Of a stretch of 26,940 nucleotides of DNA, positions 10,335 through 20,221 are shown in pieces (position 1 is the stretch's first letter; each line of letters opens with the position of its first letter). The notes beneath the pieces were generated by a model. That model was not told the DNA's origin. It did no database searches and worked only from the letters and a program-made list of their open reading frames with translations. This stretch comes from Hofstenia miamia (lineage: Eukaryota > Xenacoelomorpha > Acoela > Hofsteniidae), in assembly GCA_900660155.1 (NCBI GenBank), contig CABFPE010000140.1, forward strand, positions 1,086,743-1,113,682, given 5' to 3'. A program made the position numbers and the translations under genes.

Positions 10335-13300
10335 ATATAATATAAATGGCAAATTTTGCAATGGATATGATAGAATCAAATTTCATAATGAAACTGTTTT
10401 ATTTTACAGACGCTATGTAGATGATATATTCGCTATTTTTAATAATAAAGAAGAAGTCCATTATTTTGTAAGAAACTTAATCATAAAATTGAAAATATCT
10501 AATTTACAATTCAGAATAAAAAAGAAAATTCAATGAACTTTTTAGATGTTACCATCAAAAATGATGATAGCGACTTTACTTCTGTAGAAAGAAAACAAAT
10601 ACAGGCCTTTACATACCATTCGCTGGTTATTGCCCATTAAAATTTAGGACCAATACTATAATATGTTTATGTAAAAGATTCATAAAGATTTCATCGAATT
10701 TTGAATTACTGACTAAGCGCCTGGATTTGTTATTTTCGACATTCCGAGAAAATGAATATCCTAATAAAATGCTAAAAGAAATAACATCAAAATGCTTAAA
10801 CTCAAATTATATAATCGATATAAATAAACAAAACTTAAACAATTATAAAGAGAGTATGTTGGAAAATCCCACACGTTTAAAGTAAACAGTTTGTCAAGAA
10901 AAGATCAAGATTATCCATGCAAAATTAATATCATCCGAAATTAAGCCTGTTTTTACATGTTTACAAACTAATCATTTATTTAATAACAAAGATCAAATCC
11001 CAGAATGCTTAGTCCATCGTCTACAAATATACCTGTGATAACTTTAGCAAGCTATACACACATATATATATATATATATATATACATATTTATGGTTTAA
11101 TTTCTATATGTTTACTAAGTGACAGGAAGAACTATGTAAAAAATTCTGAGAGTGCAAGATTTTTAGTGTACCTATTGTGTTATCAGAGCGACATTGTAAG
11201 ATTCTACTTGGTGAACCAAGCCAATCATACTCGAAATCAAACCAAACTGAGCAAGTATAAAGTTTGTACTTGTTGACCACTTTGGACATACATTCATATA
11301 AAGTAAATAAATAGTTTGACTTTATATAATTTTAGGTAACGACGGAAAACCCTACATCATATGCCTTAGAAAACATTGTGCTGAAGTTGAATATAAAATT
11401 GGGAAAAACGTCTACTACTCTTCAAAAAGAAAACCGTCAAAGCGATATTTATGCAGAAATCCTTAGAATACCGCTAATGATTATTGGTGCTGATGTAACT
11501 CATCCATCACCAACTCAAAAGCAGATGCCTTCATATGCTGGAGTGGTCGCTAGTCTCAATCGTGAGCTTTCACAGTATGGTGGACTTGCTCGCTGTCAAA
11601 AATCAAAAGTATCATATTTGTTTTCATTCTTGCATCAAATTATTTATGATTAAAGAAAACAGAATGATGTACCAAAATTATTGTATTCAAATGATCTTAC
11701 TTTTAAGGATCTTTTTTTTATTTTCAAATTTGCATAGTTCAAATTATTTTTCTTTTTCATAAAGAATTTTCAATTCATTAAATTTTTTTATTAAAGAATT
11801 CAATTAATGCTTTACGTCTCATTAACATCACTTTTCAATATTACTTTGCAGAACTTAATGGATTTTTGCTGTTTGCTAACTTCTCACTTCCCATATATCC
11901 CAAAATGGTGAATTCATTAATTTTACCATAGAACAACAACAACTGTAATGTACTTTTTAACTAGAAGTAAAAACCCAAATTACTAGACAGTATTTATATT
12001 GCAGTATTTTTATATTGCTTTATTATTAAGTTTTTACTTTAATATTTATTAGTAGCGTGATTATCCACTGTTTAGAAGGAAATAATTGAGGACCTACAAA
12101 GTATGGTCACTAAACTTCTAAAGCAGTTTGCTGAGAGGAACGATGGTAAATTTCCTGTGAAAATCATTTATTATCGAGATGGTGTCAGCGAAGGACAGTT
12201 TCAACATGTTTTACTTCATGAACTAGATGCATTGCAAAAAGCTTGTATGAATATACATGCTCGTGATTATCAACCAGCGATTACTATAATCACAGTACAG
12301 AAACGTCACCACACAAGATTTTTCCAAAAGGTAGAATGTGTACTACATACTAAATACAATTACTAAGTACTATTCAGCAAGAAATAAAATGAATAGGTAT
12401 ACAATTGAATATAGAGGGGTGGATCCAACAATTTTCGCTAGCAAGGATGTGCACTCCCTGAATTTTTTAAGTGCATATATTATCCATTTTGAGCACATTC
12501 TAAATTTGTTGTAAGTACACACACTAATTTTTTTGATATCTTGTTGAAAGGAAATATTATAAAGCTGGAAGAAAATATATAATTTTTTGGAAATTGCAGT
12601 TTAATATAAAAATAATGGTTATGGCCAGTCACTTAGCAGATAATTTTGATAATTCTGCTTTACATCTTGAGCAGTTAAGGTGCATAACACTGTCGTCATC
12701 CCATACTTTCAGCCTTAGTTGCCAATTACTGTCTATATTTTAAAGAATATCGAATAAATGCCAAAATACCAAAAGAACAAAATTATAACTTTATTAATTT
12801 CGCTTGTTACAATTTTTTTGAGTTTGCCATTTTCCGTCTATAATTTCATGAATTCTCGGCACGGCTTGTCCCAATTTCCTCCAGCCCTACCCAGTTCAAA
12901 TCCAATACGATTTAGTCCGAGTCGATTTTGGCGCAAATCTACTATTGCTGCTGTTGCTAGACTCCAATAAACTGTGGATAATTACAAGCATGTAAAAATA
13001 ACACTAATATAAAAAAAGATTACTACATTTTAAGAAATTAAGTGGTTTTTGTTGTCATTGCATAAGCATAATAAAAACAGTATAAATTTTTTGATGATCG
13101 TAGACTTAGAAGTAAATTTATTCATTCCTGTAAAATGAAAATTTCCATCATTTTGATCCGATGTTGGATTGATCAAAATCAAATGCTATTTTTCAATTTT
13201 GTGTGAAAAACATTAAAAAGTAAAAAATAAAAAATCATAATATACAAACATGTTAGAATCCCTTCACAATACCCAGTTTGTGGTAATAATTGAGTAATTC

Positions 13301-16300
13301 CGAAAGCCTCGACTGCTACTGGCCTTTGCAACGCATACACAGTATTGAAAAATTGGTTTTTATGTGACTTCCAAATAACCAATGTTTTGAACTAAGTCAT
13401 TAGTAAGAGAAGCATCACAATCCTAGTATCATGTCAATAATTTAGCATTCTAGATTCTATGCTGTTAGAAAATTGTGTTGGCTAGGCGCTTATAGTTTTG
13501 GGGTTTGTATTTCTAATAACGATTTATTTGTGCAGTCACGTACTAGTGGAATTTCTCCCAAAAAGATAATTTAAACCTAGCAATTTAATTTTCCGGTACT
13601 GTCGAATTCTGGAAATACTATTCTAGCGACAGCTCTTATTTCTGACAATTTACCAAAAATAAGATTAAACTCTCTATGTTAATTTAACTCTTATTAACAC
13701 AACGTATTTTGCTAAATCCACTAAAACTCTTAAGCAGAAACGTTCATTCTGTAACAAGTTAAAGAACTTTATCAAAACTAGAATTCAACCAGGATGAAAA
13801 CAACAATTAAATCTGATTTGAACAATTCACCACAATTATTCAGAGCTTAAAACAAACAATAAAATTCTAAAGTGTTAAAGTAATTGCAGTAAACTATTTA
13901 ACATAACTTAAGTGTGAAAAACAACACTTATAAAAACGACTTTATTTTAACTTACTAGTTAATAATAACCAAAATGAGCAATAACAACCAAATATACTAC
14001 AAACTTAGTAGGCTAAAGAATTTAGAAATTCGGAACTAACTTACTTAGCAATCTGACAGCAAAACTTTAGAGACCAAATTGCCAACAACTTTGACTACCA
14101 CTTTAACCAGCATTAAGCAACCAATTCAACAGCAAAACTGACAGCGTCTCGTGCTGACCTCTTTTTTCCAAATGCAAGACTGGAAGCGTTTCGTCCTTAC
14201 TCTGCTTCTCCAAATGCAAGACTGGCAGCGTCCCTTGCTGCTCTTCTGATTCTGATGACTCGCCTTTACGGGTCCCTATTTATGCTGTAAGTACAGCCTC
14301 CTCGTGGTGATTGGATGTGATTCCATTGACGTCATTGTCTTCCCAGTGGGCTTTGCAATTTACTTCGTATCAATTTTCCAGACTTCCTGACTGCCTTCTA
14401 GAATTGAAATTTCTTTTAAGCGGCTTTCTACTGGCAAATTTAATTTCAGAAGAATCGAATTGGGGCGGTGTTCCCGTTTGAACTGGTTCTACCAGCAGTG
14501 AACTGAGGCTGATTGCTAGTTCCAAATTTAATTGAATTTCTAAACTTAAAAGGAAAAATGCCCGATAGCCTACTAAGATAAATCAACATCCGAAACCTAA
14601 TTAGACACTCTGACGCACTAAAAGAGTTTACAATTTCAGTAAGATAAAATAATTTACATTTCCACTAATAAAAATTTATAAGCACGCACACTTACATTTA
14701 AAAGAATGCCATCGAATTTTCTGACAATGCCATTAATACTGATGACAAAATTGCAATTTCAGCCTGAATATAGTTAAATAACTTACCCGACCAAACCCCA
14801 TCCGACTCGTGCGCTGGCCTGAGCCATTCCATCTCGGCTAGTGTACATCACTGGTTTACAGTAAGCGATATACGCCAAGTTTGATAAGATGTTAACATTT
14901 GATATCAATTTATTTTGTATTCTGTTTGGGTGAATGTATCTGTCGTTGGCAAGTACTCATAACATTTACTTAATGAACAGAATATTTTGATTAATATAGT
15001 TGTTTAATGACAGAAATATTTGGATTTCGATCAGTTCAACGAATTTAATCAAATTCTTTTTGTGACCTTACAGTCAGTCTCACAAAGCAGTGCAAATTTT
15101 ATAGACAACTGATTATGAAGACTATGATGCAATAACAAGTAACTATGTATGAATAAGTGCATGAATGAACAAATATCAACGTTCTCAGAGGAAGATCACA
15201 CAAGATTCAAAAGCAATTTATTGCTACAAGAAGCTAGTACAAAAAACTATAAACTACAAAACTACAAAAGCTATTTACAAATATAATAAATATATATATA
15301 TAATATTAAAATGTGTGTATGTGTTGTGTGTGAGTGTGTGTTTGTGTACTTGCATTTCATAGAAAATTTTCGAATGAATGTAGTGTATTATTGTCGCTAA
15401 GTAGGCATTGTATATTAAAGAGGAATGTTCGCAATTTTTTTCTGAATTTCTTGTAATTTTTTCAAATTTAATTTCTCTATTTAAGTCATTCCATAATTTA
15501 GTTGCTGTGTGGTGAAAACTATTAGATTGTTTATCCAAGCATAAAAATGTTTGAGAACGTTCATTTAATTTAATATACTGTTTTAAAAACAAAATTGCGG
15601 CCTGACCAAATTTGAATTAAAATAATATTGATAATATGCATTTGAATTTGATAAGGAGATATTTTGTATTTTAATCGGTAATCGGATGCATTGTCATGTT
15701 TTTGTGCAAAATTGAGTATTTTAAGGGACCAATTAAAAGTTTTAGACAGGAGGATGCGATGTTTTGAATTAATATTTGTAAAGAGGAATGAGCAATATTG
15801 AAAGTGTGAAAGGCAGAGTGCATTTATTAATTGTTTGTGGTACGTATTTGAAATATTTCTGAGATGATAAAGATACCTAACTCCAGAAGCCATTTTTTTA
15901 ATTTTAGCCATGAAGAATTGTTCGAAATTTAAATCATTGTCAATTTCAACACCTAAATAGTTAATAGATTCGCTTTGCTTTATTGGTGCATTATTTAATT
16001 TAAGTTCTATGTTTTTTGTGAGATTTCTGTTTGTCTTAGGGGAGAATATTATAAATTGTGTTTTTTTTCAATATTTACTTTCAATTGATTATTTGAGAAA
16101 TATTTTGTTAAATTTTCGATGTCATATTGGAGATTTTTAGTTGCATTAAAGACATTTATATCAGTATTTATAAAACAGGTATTATCTGCATATTGATAAA
16201 TTTTACTGTTTTTTACCTGTTGAATTATGTCATTAACATAGATTGCAAATAGAATAGGTCCAATATTATATAGTGGGGTTAGTCGACAGACTAATAAGTG

Positions 16301-19300
16301 GGTGAAACCAGGATCCGGTCGGAAATGTACCAGGCAGGTTTGATAGTGAGAAACCTCTGCTGGCGACCCCCGGCACGCAGAGTGCTGGTCTGTGTTGAGT
16401 CTTATTAGCAGAGTGAAGCTAAAGACCGAACTTCAGTTGAGAGGGTTACGCCTCTCCCGATTTGGCCAACCAAGGCTACTAACGGTGGTAACTTTAGAGA
16501 GCGCCTGCTGGACTGCTATATAGATCCGAAAATTATATTGGAGTACGGGAGCACTGAATGCAAAGCATCTAGCTAGGGAAACTCCATTTAAAATGAATTT
16601 TGAATCATAAACTATAACTACCTGTGACACAACAAAGCTGCCTCACAGAAAAGACACAGCAAACGCTGTCTACGCCTATCTCATAGACTAAAGACAGACA
16701 GTTTTCTTTTGTATGACTGCCCTATGAGACGCACTATCACTGGTGCCAGTAGCAGTCTTGCCAACAGTGTTTCCACTGTCTCGCGATCTGTCTACCCAAA
16801 ATCTGAACAGACAGGCTTCTCGACCATCACCGCCCCCACATGTACAAACTACACATGGTGGCACCTTCTGTACCCTGGTTTTAATGTCTGATGCAGGTTT
16901 GGAACTCCGCACACCGACGCGCCCACTGAATGTTAGCATTCCCCAGGAACCACCGCGAGGAGATACTCTCTGGGACGATTTAGGCATAGCTCTTATGGTT
17001 CTCCAAACAATAATACAACTTTCAGCACCCTAAGTTTAATAACTACTGTGGTAAAAATGGAAGGGAACAATTTTTATACGGATTGTAAAGAAATTTGACT
17101 AAGTCCACTAAATAATTTTTTTTCTTTAATGTTTGAATCTGGAAATATGGATTTGAATTCAAGTGTTAAGGTTCAAGAATTAAAAGGAAATGCCGTTCAT
17201 AAGATAACTACTTACACCAATAATAGAACTTGATGGTTATAGGCTTTTATGAATTTGTTTATAAAAAGAAAACGGCGGTGGAAATATAATCCCTTAAGTA
17301 AATTGACAGTTAATAGGTACTAATGGGATTTAGCCAGGAAACGGTTAGCTATTTTTTGAAATCTCTGGAAAAATTTACTCAGGTCGTGTCATCACTAATG
17401 ATTTGCGTCCTGACGTCAGACCCTACATAAACACCCACGAAAAACACTTTAAAACTCTAACCCAAAATCGACTGCCAAAAGCTATCTTCATCAGAAGACA
17501 GTTCGTATAAATTTCGGTGTTCAGATCCTTCTCCAAACTAATAGCGATAGTGATTTTATTCCTCCCCCAAACTTAGTCTTCACTCAAAGACAGCATCGCG
17601 ATCACAATTGGCTTTCGTAATTTGCAAGATAATAACTTTCATTTGGAATAGTAAGCTGGAAATTAGTACAGTGTGTTTAAGAATTGTATTTTGTTTAGTG
17701 TTTCACCCAGATCTCAACTTTTATTTATACAACATTTGTTTGTCAATATATCAGTTCGACTAGACTTAATCTTAACTTAAATTATTCAGGGACCTCATCA
17801 CGTAACAGTTTAAAAGAGAAAGATTAACTTGCGATCTGATCTGGCAGAGAAAATTTGTACGACATTTTAAAATTTGCGGCTTTATTCGCTTAGGTAAATT
17901 AGTGCTACTGTGATTATTTATAGAAATTTTCCTTAGTTTTGTCTTTAAAAAGGAAAACAAAAATGAAGCTTTTTGTTAATTTACTTCCTAAAAGGAAACT
18001 GTGAGATTTACCCTCACAAAGTTAGTAATAGGTTAGCTTCAAACTCTTTAAAAGGGAAACGTAGTGAATACTCGAGTTTTCCTTCATTTTAGCAAAACAA
18101 AGATTTTGAACTATAAGTAAAACAACTAAAGGTTCTGTTCTCTACACTGTTAAGGAATAACGAAAATTGAGCATTTAAGACAACTACCGAGGAAAACTTG
18201 TTTAAAGTTGAAGTACCAAAAACTTCCACAATTGTTCAGATAAACGAGTGAATAAATTAACGCATTCTTCTGTCAAAGCACAGTGCAATTGAATTAGATA
18301 GTAAAGAAAGAAAATCCATAACGTTTTGAATTTTTCATTAGCAAAAGTAGTAATTAATTTTTCTGTTAATGAAAAACCAATTGAAGCACAAAGCTTAATT
18401 TATAGTATTCTGAGCCTCCAGGTACTTCAACATAGAACACTAAAGGTTTAAAACACATTTTTATCAGTGAGAGCTGGAACAATATAACGTATTACTTAAG
18501 GTTTAAAATGTCGAATTGAACATCCTAACTGTATAAAGCTAAATTTGTAATTTTGTCATAAGACCTTTTAAGATAGAGATACAGCAATATACTTGTACTT
18601 ATGAAAAAATAACATTATAAATTACACACAATTCACTAAGGGTAATAGTTACTAATGTTATCTTGGGTTCAATAATTACGAAATCGCTTACAGTGCATTC
18701 AAAGCCTAAGTTGTAATCCGGATCTAGTATATAAACTAGCGTCACTAAATAAGAGTAAACGATTCATATATTGGTTTAAATACTGGGTGAATCTAGTGAG
18801 TACGTCGGTTTTGCCATTAATGTGGGTAAAAGCAAGACGTCTTTTGATTGGATAAATTACACAATAGCACCTCAAGCTAAAATAAAAGCTCGGAATTCGC
18901 GTCTGGTAACGAATAAAATAATCATTGTATATATGCTATATATTTGTATATACAAACCTAGCCTATACGAAATGCTTCTTATAGAATAGCTAGGTACTGT
19001 GATTTGAATTGAATTTGACTCTACACTGAAATGGGTTATTCCATACACGAAAGTTAATAAAATAAAAAAATACATCGAACTTTGAAATCTATAAAATTCA
19101 GTTTCATATCACACTACATTACTTGCACACACCCAAACATTTTTGCATATAAAATTCTTCATGATAAAATTTAATTATCCTAAATATTCACTTAATGTAT
19201 TAGTATTTTCAGTTTGAATATATTTAGAAAGACAGCAGGAATATACCAGCTGGTACAGTTGTTGATCAAAAGGTTGTTCATCCATTTAATTTCGACTTTT

Positions 19301-19659
19301 ATCTCTGCTCGCATGAAGGTATTCGAGGGACTTCCAAGCCCTCTCATTATTGTGTTCTATATGATGACAGTAATTTTTCGATAGATGCTATACAATTGTT
19401 TACCTATCACATTTGCTACACGTATGGTCGATGTACTAGGTCCGTTTCTTATCCTCCACCCACATATTATGCTCATCATTTGTGCATGCGAGCACGACAT
19501 TATCAAGACGAATATTTGCAAATGAGTGACAATCAGTCACTGTTTAGCGGGAGCTCCATTTCTTCAGAAGAAGAAAAACGTTTTAGAGAAAATATGCAGT
19601 CCCTTCTTATGAAAAGGGATTGTACAATAGACATGGACAAAATGATGTATTATTTATAA
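8226..19659 (+). CDS. AGO2: Argonaute protein, siRNA-class (Ago2-like), split gene
   Basis: Small-RNA-guided nuclease of the cytoplasmic RNA-induced silencing complex. The model is: start ATG 8226, exons 8226-8233, 8312-9901, 11336-11608, 12076-12330 and 19228-19659. All introns are GT-AG and the last three junctions are in phase 0. The product would be about 850 residues, normal for the family. Domain order is N ([10 protein letters not shown] to YDIK), L1, PAZ, shortened L2, MID and PIWI. The slicer tetrad is present: Asp in GADVTHP (11492), Glu in KEIIEDL (12079), Asp in YRDG (12178), His in PSHYCVL (19345). Divergence from vertebrate AGO2 is too great for insect Ago1, hence Ago2-like. Oddities: a frame change is needed at 8384-8403, an L2 segment is missing, introns are full of transposons and the 3' end is tandemly duplicated. 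Ago identity is very secure, the clade less so. Confidence 0.9.
8312..9901 (+). CDS. Argonaute exon 2: N, L1, PAZ and most of MID
   Basis: It begins at the acceptor ttta g|acct and reads [19 protein letters not shown] until a TGA at 8404. The Argonaute frame resumes at [14 protein letters not shown] (8399 on) after a TAA at 8381, so one base gain or loss is needed between 8384 and 8403. From there it is open for about 500 codons. Landmarks are [12 protein letters not shown] in the N domain; [37 protein letters not shown] and [18 protein letters not shown] through PAZ and L2; then [15 protein letters not shown] and LWYKKIK with MTQC in MID. The Tyr, Lys and Gln of the last two are the residues that hold the guide 5' phosphate in human AGO2. 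The exon ends at TTA|gtatgt (9901). The open frame runs on to 9976 only as intron read-through. The first in-frame ATG after the frameshift is 8501. Confidence 0.9.
10280..10345. repeat. TA-rich microsatellite
   Basis: Interrupted TA run that directly precedes the first codon that can be aligned of the Penelope-like RT relic. Confidence 0.9.
10346..11040 (+). mobile_element. Penelope-like element RT fragment, inside the Argonaute intron
   Basis: Plus-strand reading gives ANFAMDMIE followed by [16 protein letters not shown] (the YVDD catalytic box at about 10414-10425), then after a frame change [12 protein letters not shown] (about 10530), and after further changes [20 protein letters not shown] and [20 protein letters not shown] (about 10635-10765). 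RYVDD followed by FLDV and then a conserved run before an arginine/lysine-rich stretch is the pattern of Penelope-like RTs, unlike LINE or LTR enzymes. Only the palm and thumb are present and there are several frameshifts and stops. TA tracts bound it on both sides. No GIY-YIG endonuclease was found. Confidence 0.65.
11056..11090. repeat. (CA)/(TA)n microsatellite
   Basis: ACACACA followed by a TA run, immediately after the last recognisable part of the Penelope-like fragment. Confidence 0.85.
11336..11608 (+). CDS. Argonaute exon 3: end of MID and start of PIWI
   Basis: From the acceptor at 11335 the exon reads [20 protein letters not shown] and then KLGK; the second Lys of this run corresponds to the guide-phosphate Lys of human AGO2. 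A variable stretch leads into [16 protein letters not shown], whose Asp (codon 11492-11494) is the first slicer residue. The exon ends QKSK|gtatca at 11608; joining to KEIIEDL follows the family alignment. Reading on past 11608 gives 15 intron-encoded residues to a stop at 11653. The reading frame is intact and in phase 0 at both ends. Confidence 0.92.
11609..12075 (+). other. Argonaute intron, 467 bp
   Basis: Donor gtatca, acceptor tgtttag|AAG. It is AT-rich with no motif I can identify. The plus-strand open frame at 11535-11762 starts inside exon 3 in a wrong frame and is not a gene. Confidence 0.85.
12076..12330 (+). CDS. Argonaute exon 4: central PIWI
   Basis: Reads [20 protein letters not shown], then [15 protein letters not shown] and [14 protein letters not shown]. 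It contains the slicer Glu (codon 12079-12081) and the second Asp in YRDG (12178-12180); the QKRHHTRFF block is among the most conserved of the family. It starts in phase 0 at the acceptor tttag|AAG and ends at AAAAG|gtagaa (12330), also in phase 0. The open frame continues to 12366 as intron. Compared with human AGO2 the residues between TRFF and NIPAGT are fewer when joined directly to the next recognised exon, so a very small exon could be hidden in the next intron. Confidence 0.92.
12331..13480 (+). other. First part of the 6.9-kb Argonaute intron; nothing recognised
   Basis: AT-rich. An open frame at 12758-12970 (plus) and one at 13179-13382 (minus) have no family resemblance that I can see. 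No splice-bounded exon resembling the missing residues after RHHTRFF was found. Confidence 0.5.
14137..14254 (-). repeat. Tandem repeat with 42-bp period, nearly three units
   Basis: Units start at 14137, 14179 and 14221 on the plus strand, each opening ACTG followed within three bases by AGCGT; units 1 and 2 end in ccaaatgcaag. Unit 3 decays after about 28 bases. On the minus strand the repeat lies just downstream of a TATA/initiator arrangement. One minus frame is open across all units but has no ATG. Confidence 0.7.
14250..14334 (-). promoter_or_regulatory. Antisense promoter-like block, probably of an LTR or other retroelement
   Basis: Read on the minus strand the order is a perfect CRE (tgacgtca, 14334-14327), a CCAAT box (14314-14310), a TATA box (cataaata, 14284-14277) and an initiator-like tcatcaga about 25-30 bases further (near 14257-14250). 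Order and spacing are those of a standard RNA polymerase II core promoter. The surrounding 13480-14850 is slightly richer in G+C than neighbouring intron. A solo LTR is my preferred reading, but I could not find matching TG...CA ends or a target-site duplication. Confidence 0.4.
15311..15350. repeat. GT-rich microsatellite
   Basis: Imperfect TG repeats. On the minus strand this CA-rich run lies at the 3' end of the LINE fragment and may be part of its tail. Confidence 0.75.
15351..16265 (-). mobile_element. LINE fragment (last part of RT and C-terminal region)
   Basis: On the minus strand: [15 protein letters not shown] (about 16262), then [10 protein letters not shown] at about 16190 where an active RT has YADD. 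Further on come [16 protein letters not shown] (about 15965) and the post-RT block open at 15911-15570 with LYHLRNIS and [16 protein letters not shown]. The last block, [20 protein letters not shown], is in the frame open from 15592. Several frame changes separate the blocks, and the Asp to Asn change in YADD shows the copy is dead. The 5' part of the RT is replaced abruptly at about 16265 by a GC-rich sequence. It could be the C-terminal half of the family seen at 1-1480, but there is no overlap to test this. Confidence 0.8.
16266..17035 (+). other. GC-rich island, probable inserted element of unknown type
   Basis: The composition changes sharply from AT-rich LINE sequence to about half G+C and back again at about 17035. 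Two overlapping plus-strand frames (16709-16891 and 16743-17033) and one minus frame (16688-16987) are open together. This is expected from low AT content and does not by itself identify a gene. The stretch has the look of the 5' region of a retroelement or a processed insertion, but I recognise no protein motif. The 5' end abuts the truncated LINE, so it may have inserted into or replaced part of it. Confidence 0.4.
17036..19227 (+). other. Remainder of the large Argonaute intron; no gene recognised
   Basis: AT-rich. A perfect CRE (17411-17418) with a TATA-like cataaaca (17426-17433) occurs on the plus strand, and a CCAAT-like attgg and AAATAAAAG lie near 18850-18890. These suggest more LTR-type remains, but no ends were found. 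Open frames at 17772-17960 and 18872-19075 (minus) show no motif. The intron ends in atatttag at 19227. Confidence 0.5.
19228..19659 (+). CDS. Argonaute last exon: end of PIWI and C-terminus
   Basis: From the acceptor atatttag|AAA it reads [20 protein letters not shown], then [20 protein letters not shown], with the fourth slicer residue His at 19345-19347. Next come [40 protein letters not shown] and [11 protein letters not shown] charged C-terminal tail with SSEEEKRF and a final MMYYL precede the TAA at 19657-19659. Argonautes usually end in a short hydrophobic tail near the guide-binding pocket (for example MYFA in human AGO2), so the ending is plausible. The open frame starts well before the first Met and is entered by splicing. 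A polyadenylation signal aataaa follows at 19704-19709. The final third of the exon is repeated downstream. Confidence 0.93.
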   Translation, partial: KDSRNIPAGTVVDQKVVHPFNFDFYLCSHEGIRGTSKPSHYCVLYDDSNFSIDAIQLFTYHICYTYGRCTRSVSYPPPTYYAHHLCMRARHYQDEYLQMSDNQSLFSGSSISSEEEKRFRENMQSLLMKRDCTIDMDKMMYYL

Positions 19660-19863
19660 AATCTAATTTTACTACATTCTATAATTGAATTATTTCCCTG
19701 CTTAATAAATTTCTTCTCTATTTACTTCTTGTTGTTTCCAAACAATCAAATGTTGATTGAAATCAAAATCTAGCACTTTCGTATAATAGCATGATGCATA
19801 TCCTTCGTTAAGTTAAAAATCGTTATTATACCACTCCCTTAAGTTGAGTAATTTCCCAAAGAC
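19498..19863 (+). repeat. Tandem duplication, copy 1 (functional exon end plus 3' UTR)
   Basis: It begins within the RARHYQDEY codons of the last Argonaute exon and runs through the stop, the aataaa signal and about 150 bases beyond, to tttcccaaagac. The same order recurs in copy 2 with an offset of 358-368 bases. Confidence 0.9.
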
Positions 19864-19865
19864 GT

Positions 19866-20221
19866 AATTATCAAGACGAATACTTAGAGATGACTAACAA
19901 TCAGTCACTTAGCAGGGGCTCCATTTCTTCGGAAGAAGAAAAACGTTTTAGAGAAAATATGCAGACCCTTCTTATGAAAAGGGATTGTACAATAGACATG
20001 GATAAAATGATGTATTATATATAAAATATAGTTTTATTATATTCTATAACTAGTTTTTTCTCAGCTTAATAAATGTCTTCTCTTATTTACTTGTTTCCAA
20101 ACAATCAATTTTTGATTGAATGCAAAATGTAGCCCTTTCGTATAATAGCGTGATGTATGTCATTGTTAAGCTAAAAATAGTTACTATAGCACTCCCTTAA
20201 GCTGTGCAATTTCCCAGAGAC
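19866..20221 (+). pseudogene. Tandem duplication, copy 2: duplicated Argonaute C-terminus and 3' UTR
   Basis: Direct repeat of 19498-19863. The coding part (about 19864-20023) reads RNYQDEYLEMTNNQSL, then [15 protein letters not shown] and ends MMYYI with its own TAA and aataaa (20068-20073). Against copy 1 I count about eight amino-acid changes and one lost codon over roughly 53 residues, with no frameshift or stop. It lacks the PIWI core and has only a poor acceptor (ccaaag) just before it, so it is either dead weight or, less likely, an alternative last exon. Confidence 0.85.

Larger units (their letters stand above)
9902..11335 (+). other. Argonaute intron, 1.43 kb, containing a Penelope-like fragment
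   Basis: The donor gtatgt and acceptor ttttag|GTA join EKL to [11 protein letters not shown] in phase 0, and the joined protein follows the Argonaute alignment without a gap. The intron carries two TA tracts and the RT relic between them. Antisense open frames at 10046-10379 lie across the TA tract and have no support. Confidence 0.85.

Noticed and set aside
10046..10379. Two minus-strand frames over the TA tract
   Set aside because: Translation is largely YIYIY from the microsatellite and lies in an intron.
12758..12970. Plus-strand 70-codon frame in the large intron as an extra Argonaute exon
   Set aside because: Sequence does not fit the protein between RHHTRFF and NIPAGT and has no suitable splice sites.
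16688..17033. Three overlapping open frames on both strands as a gene
   Set aside because: They exist because the stretch is GC-richer; no frame shows a family motif and none is clearly preferred.
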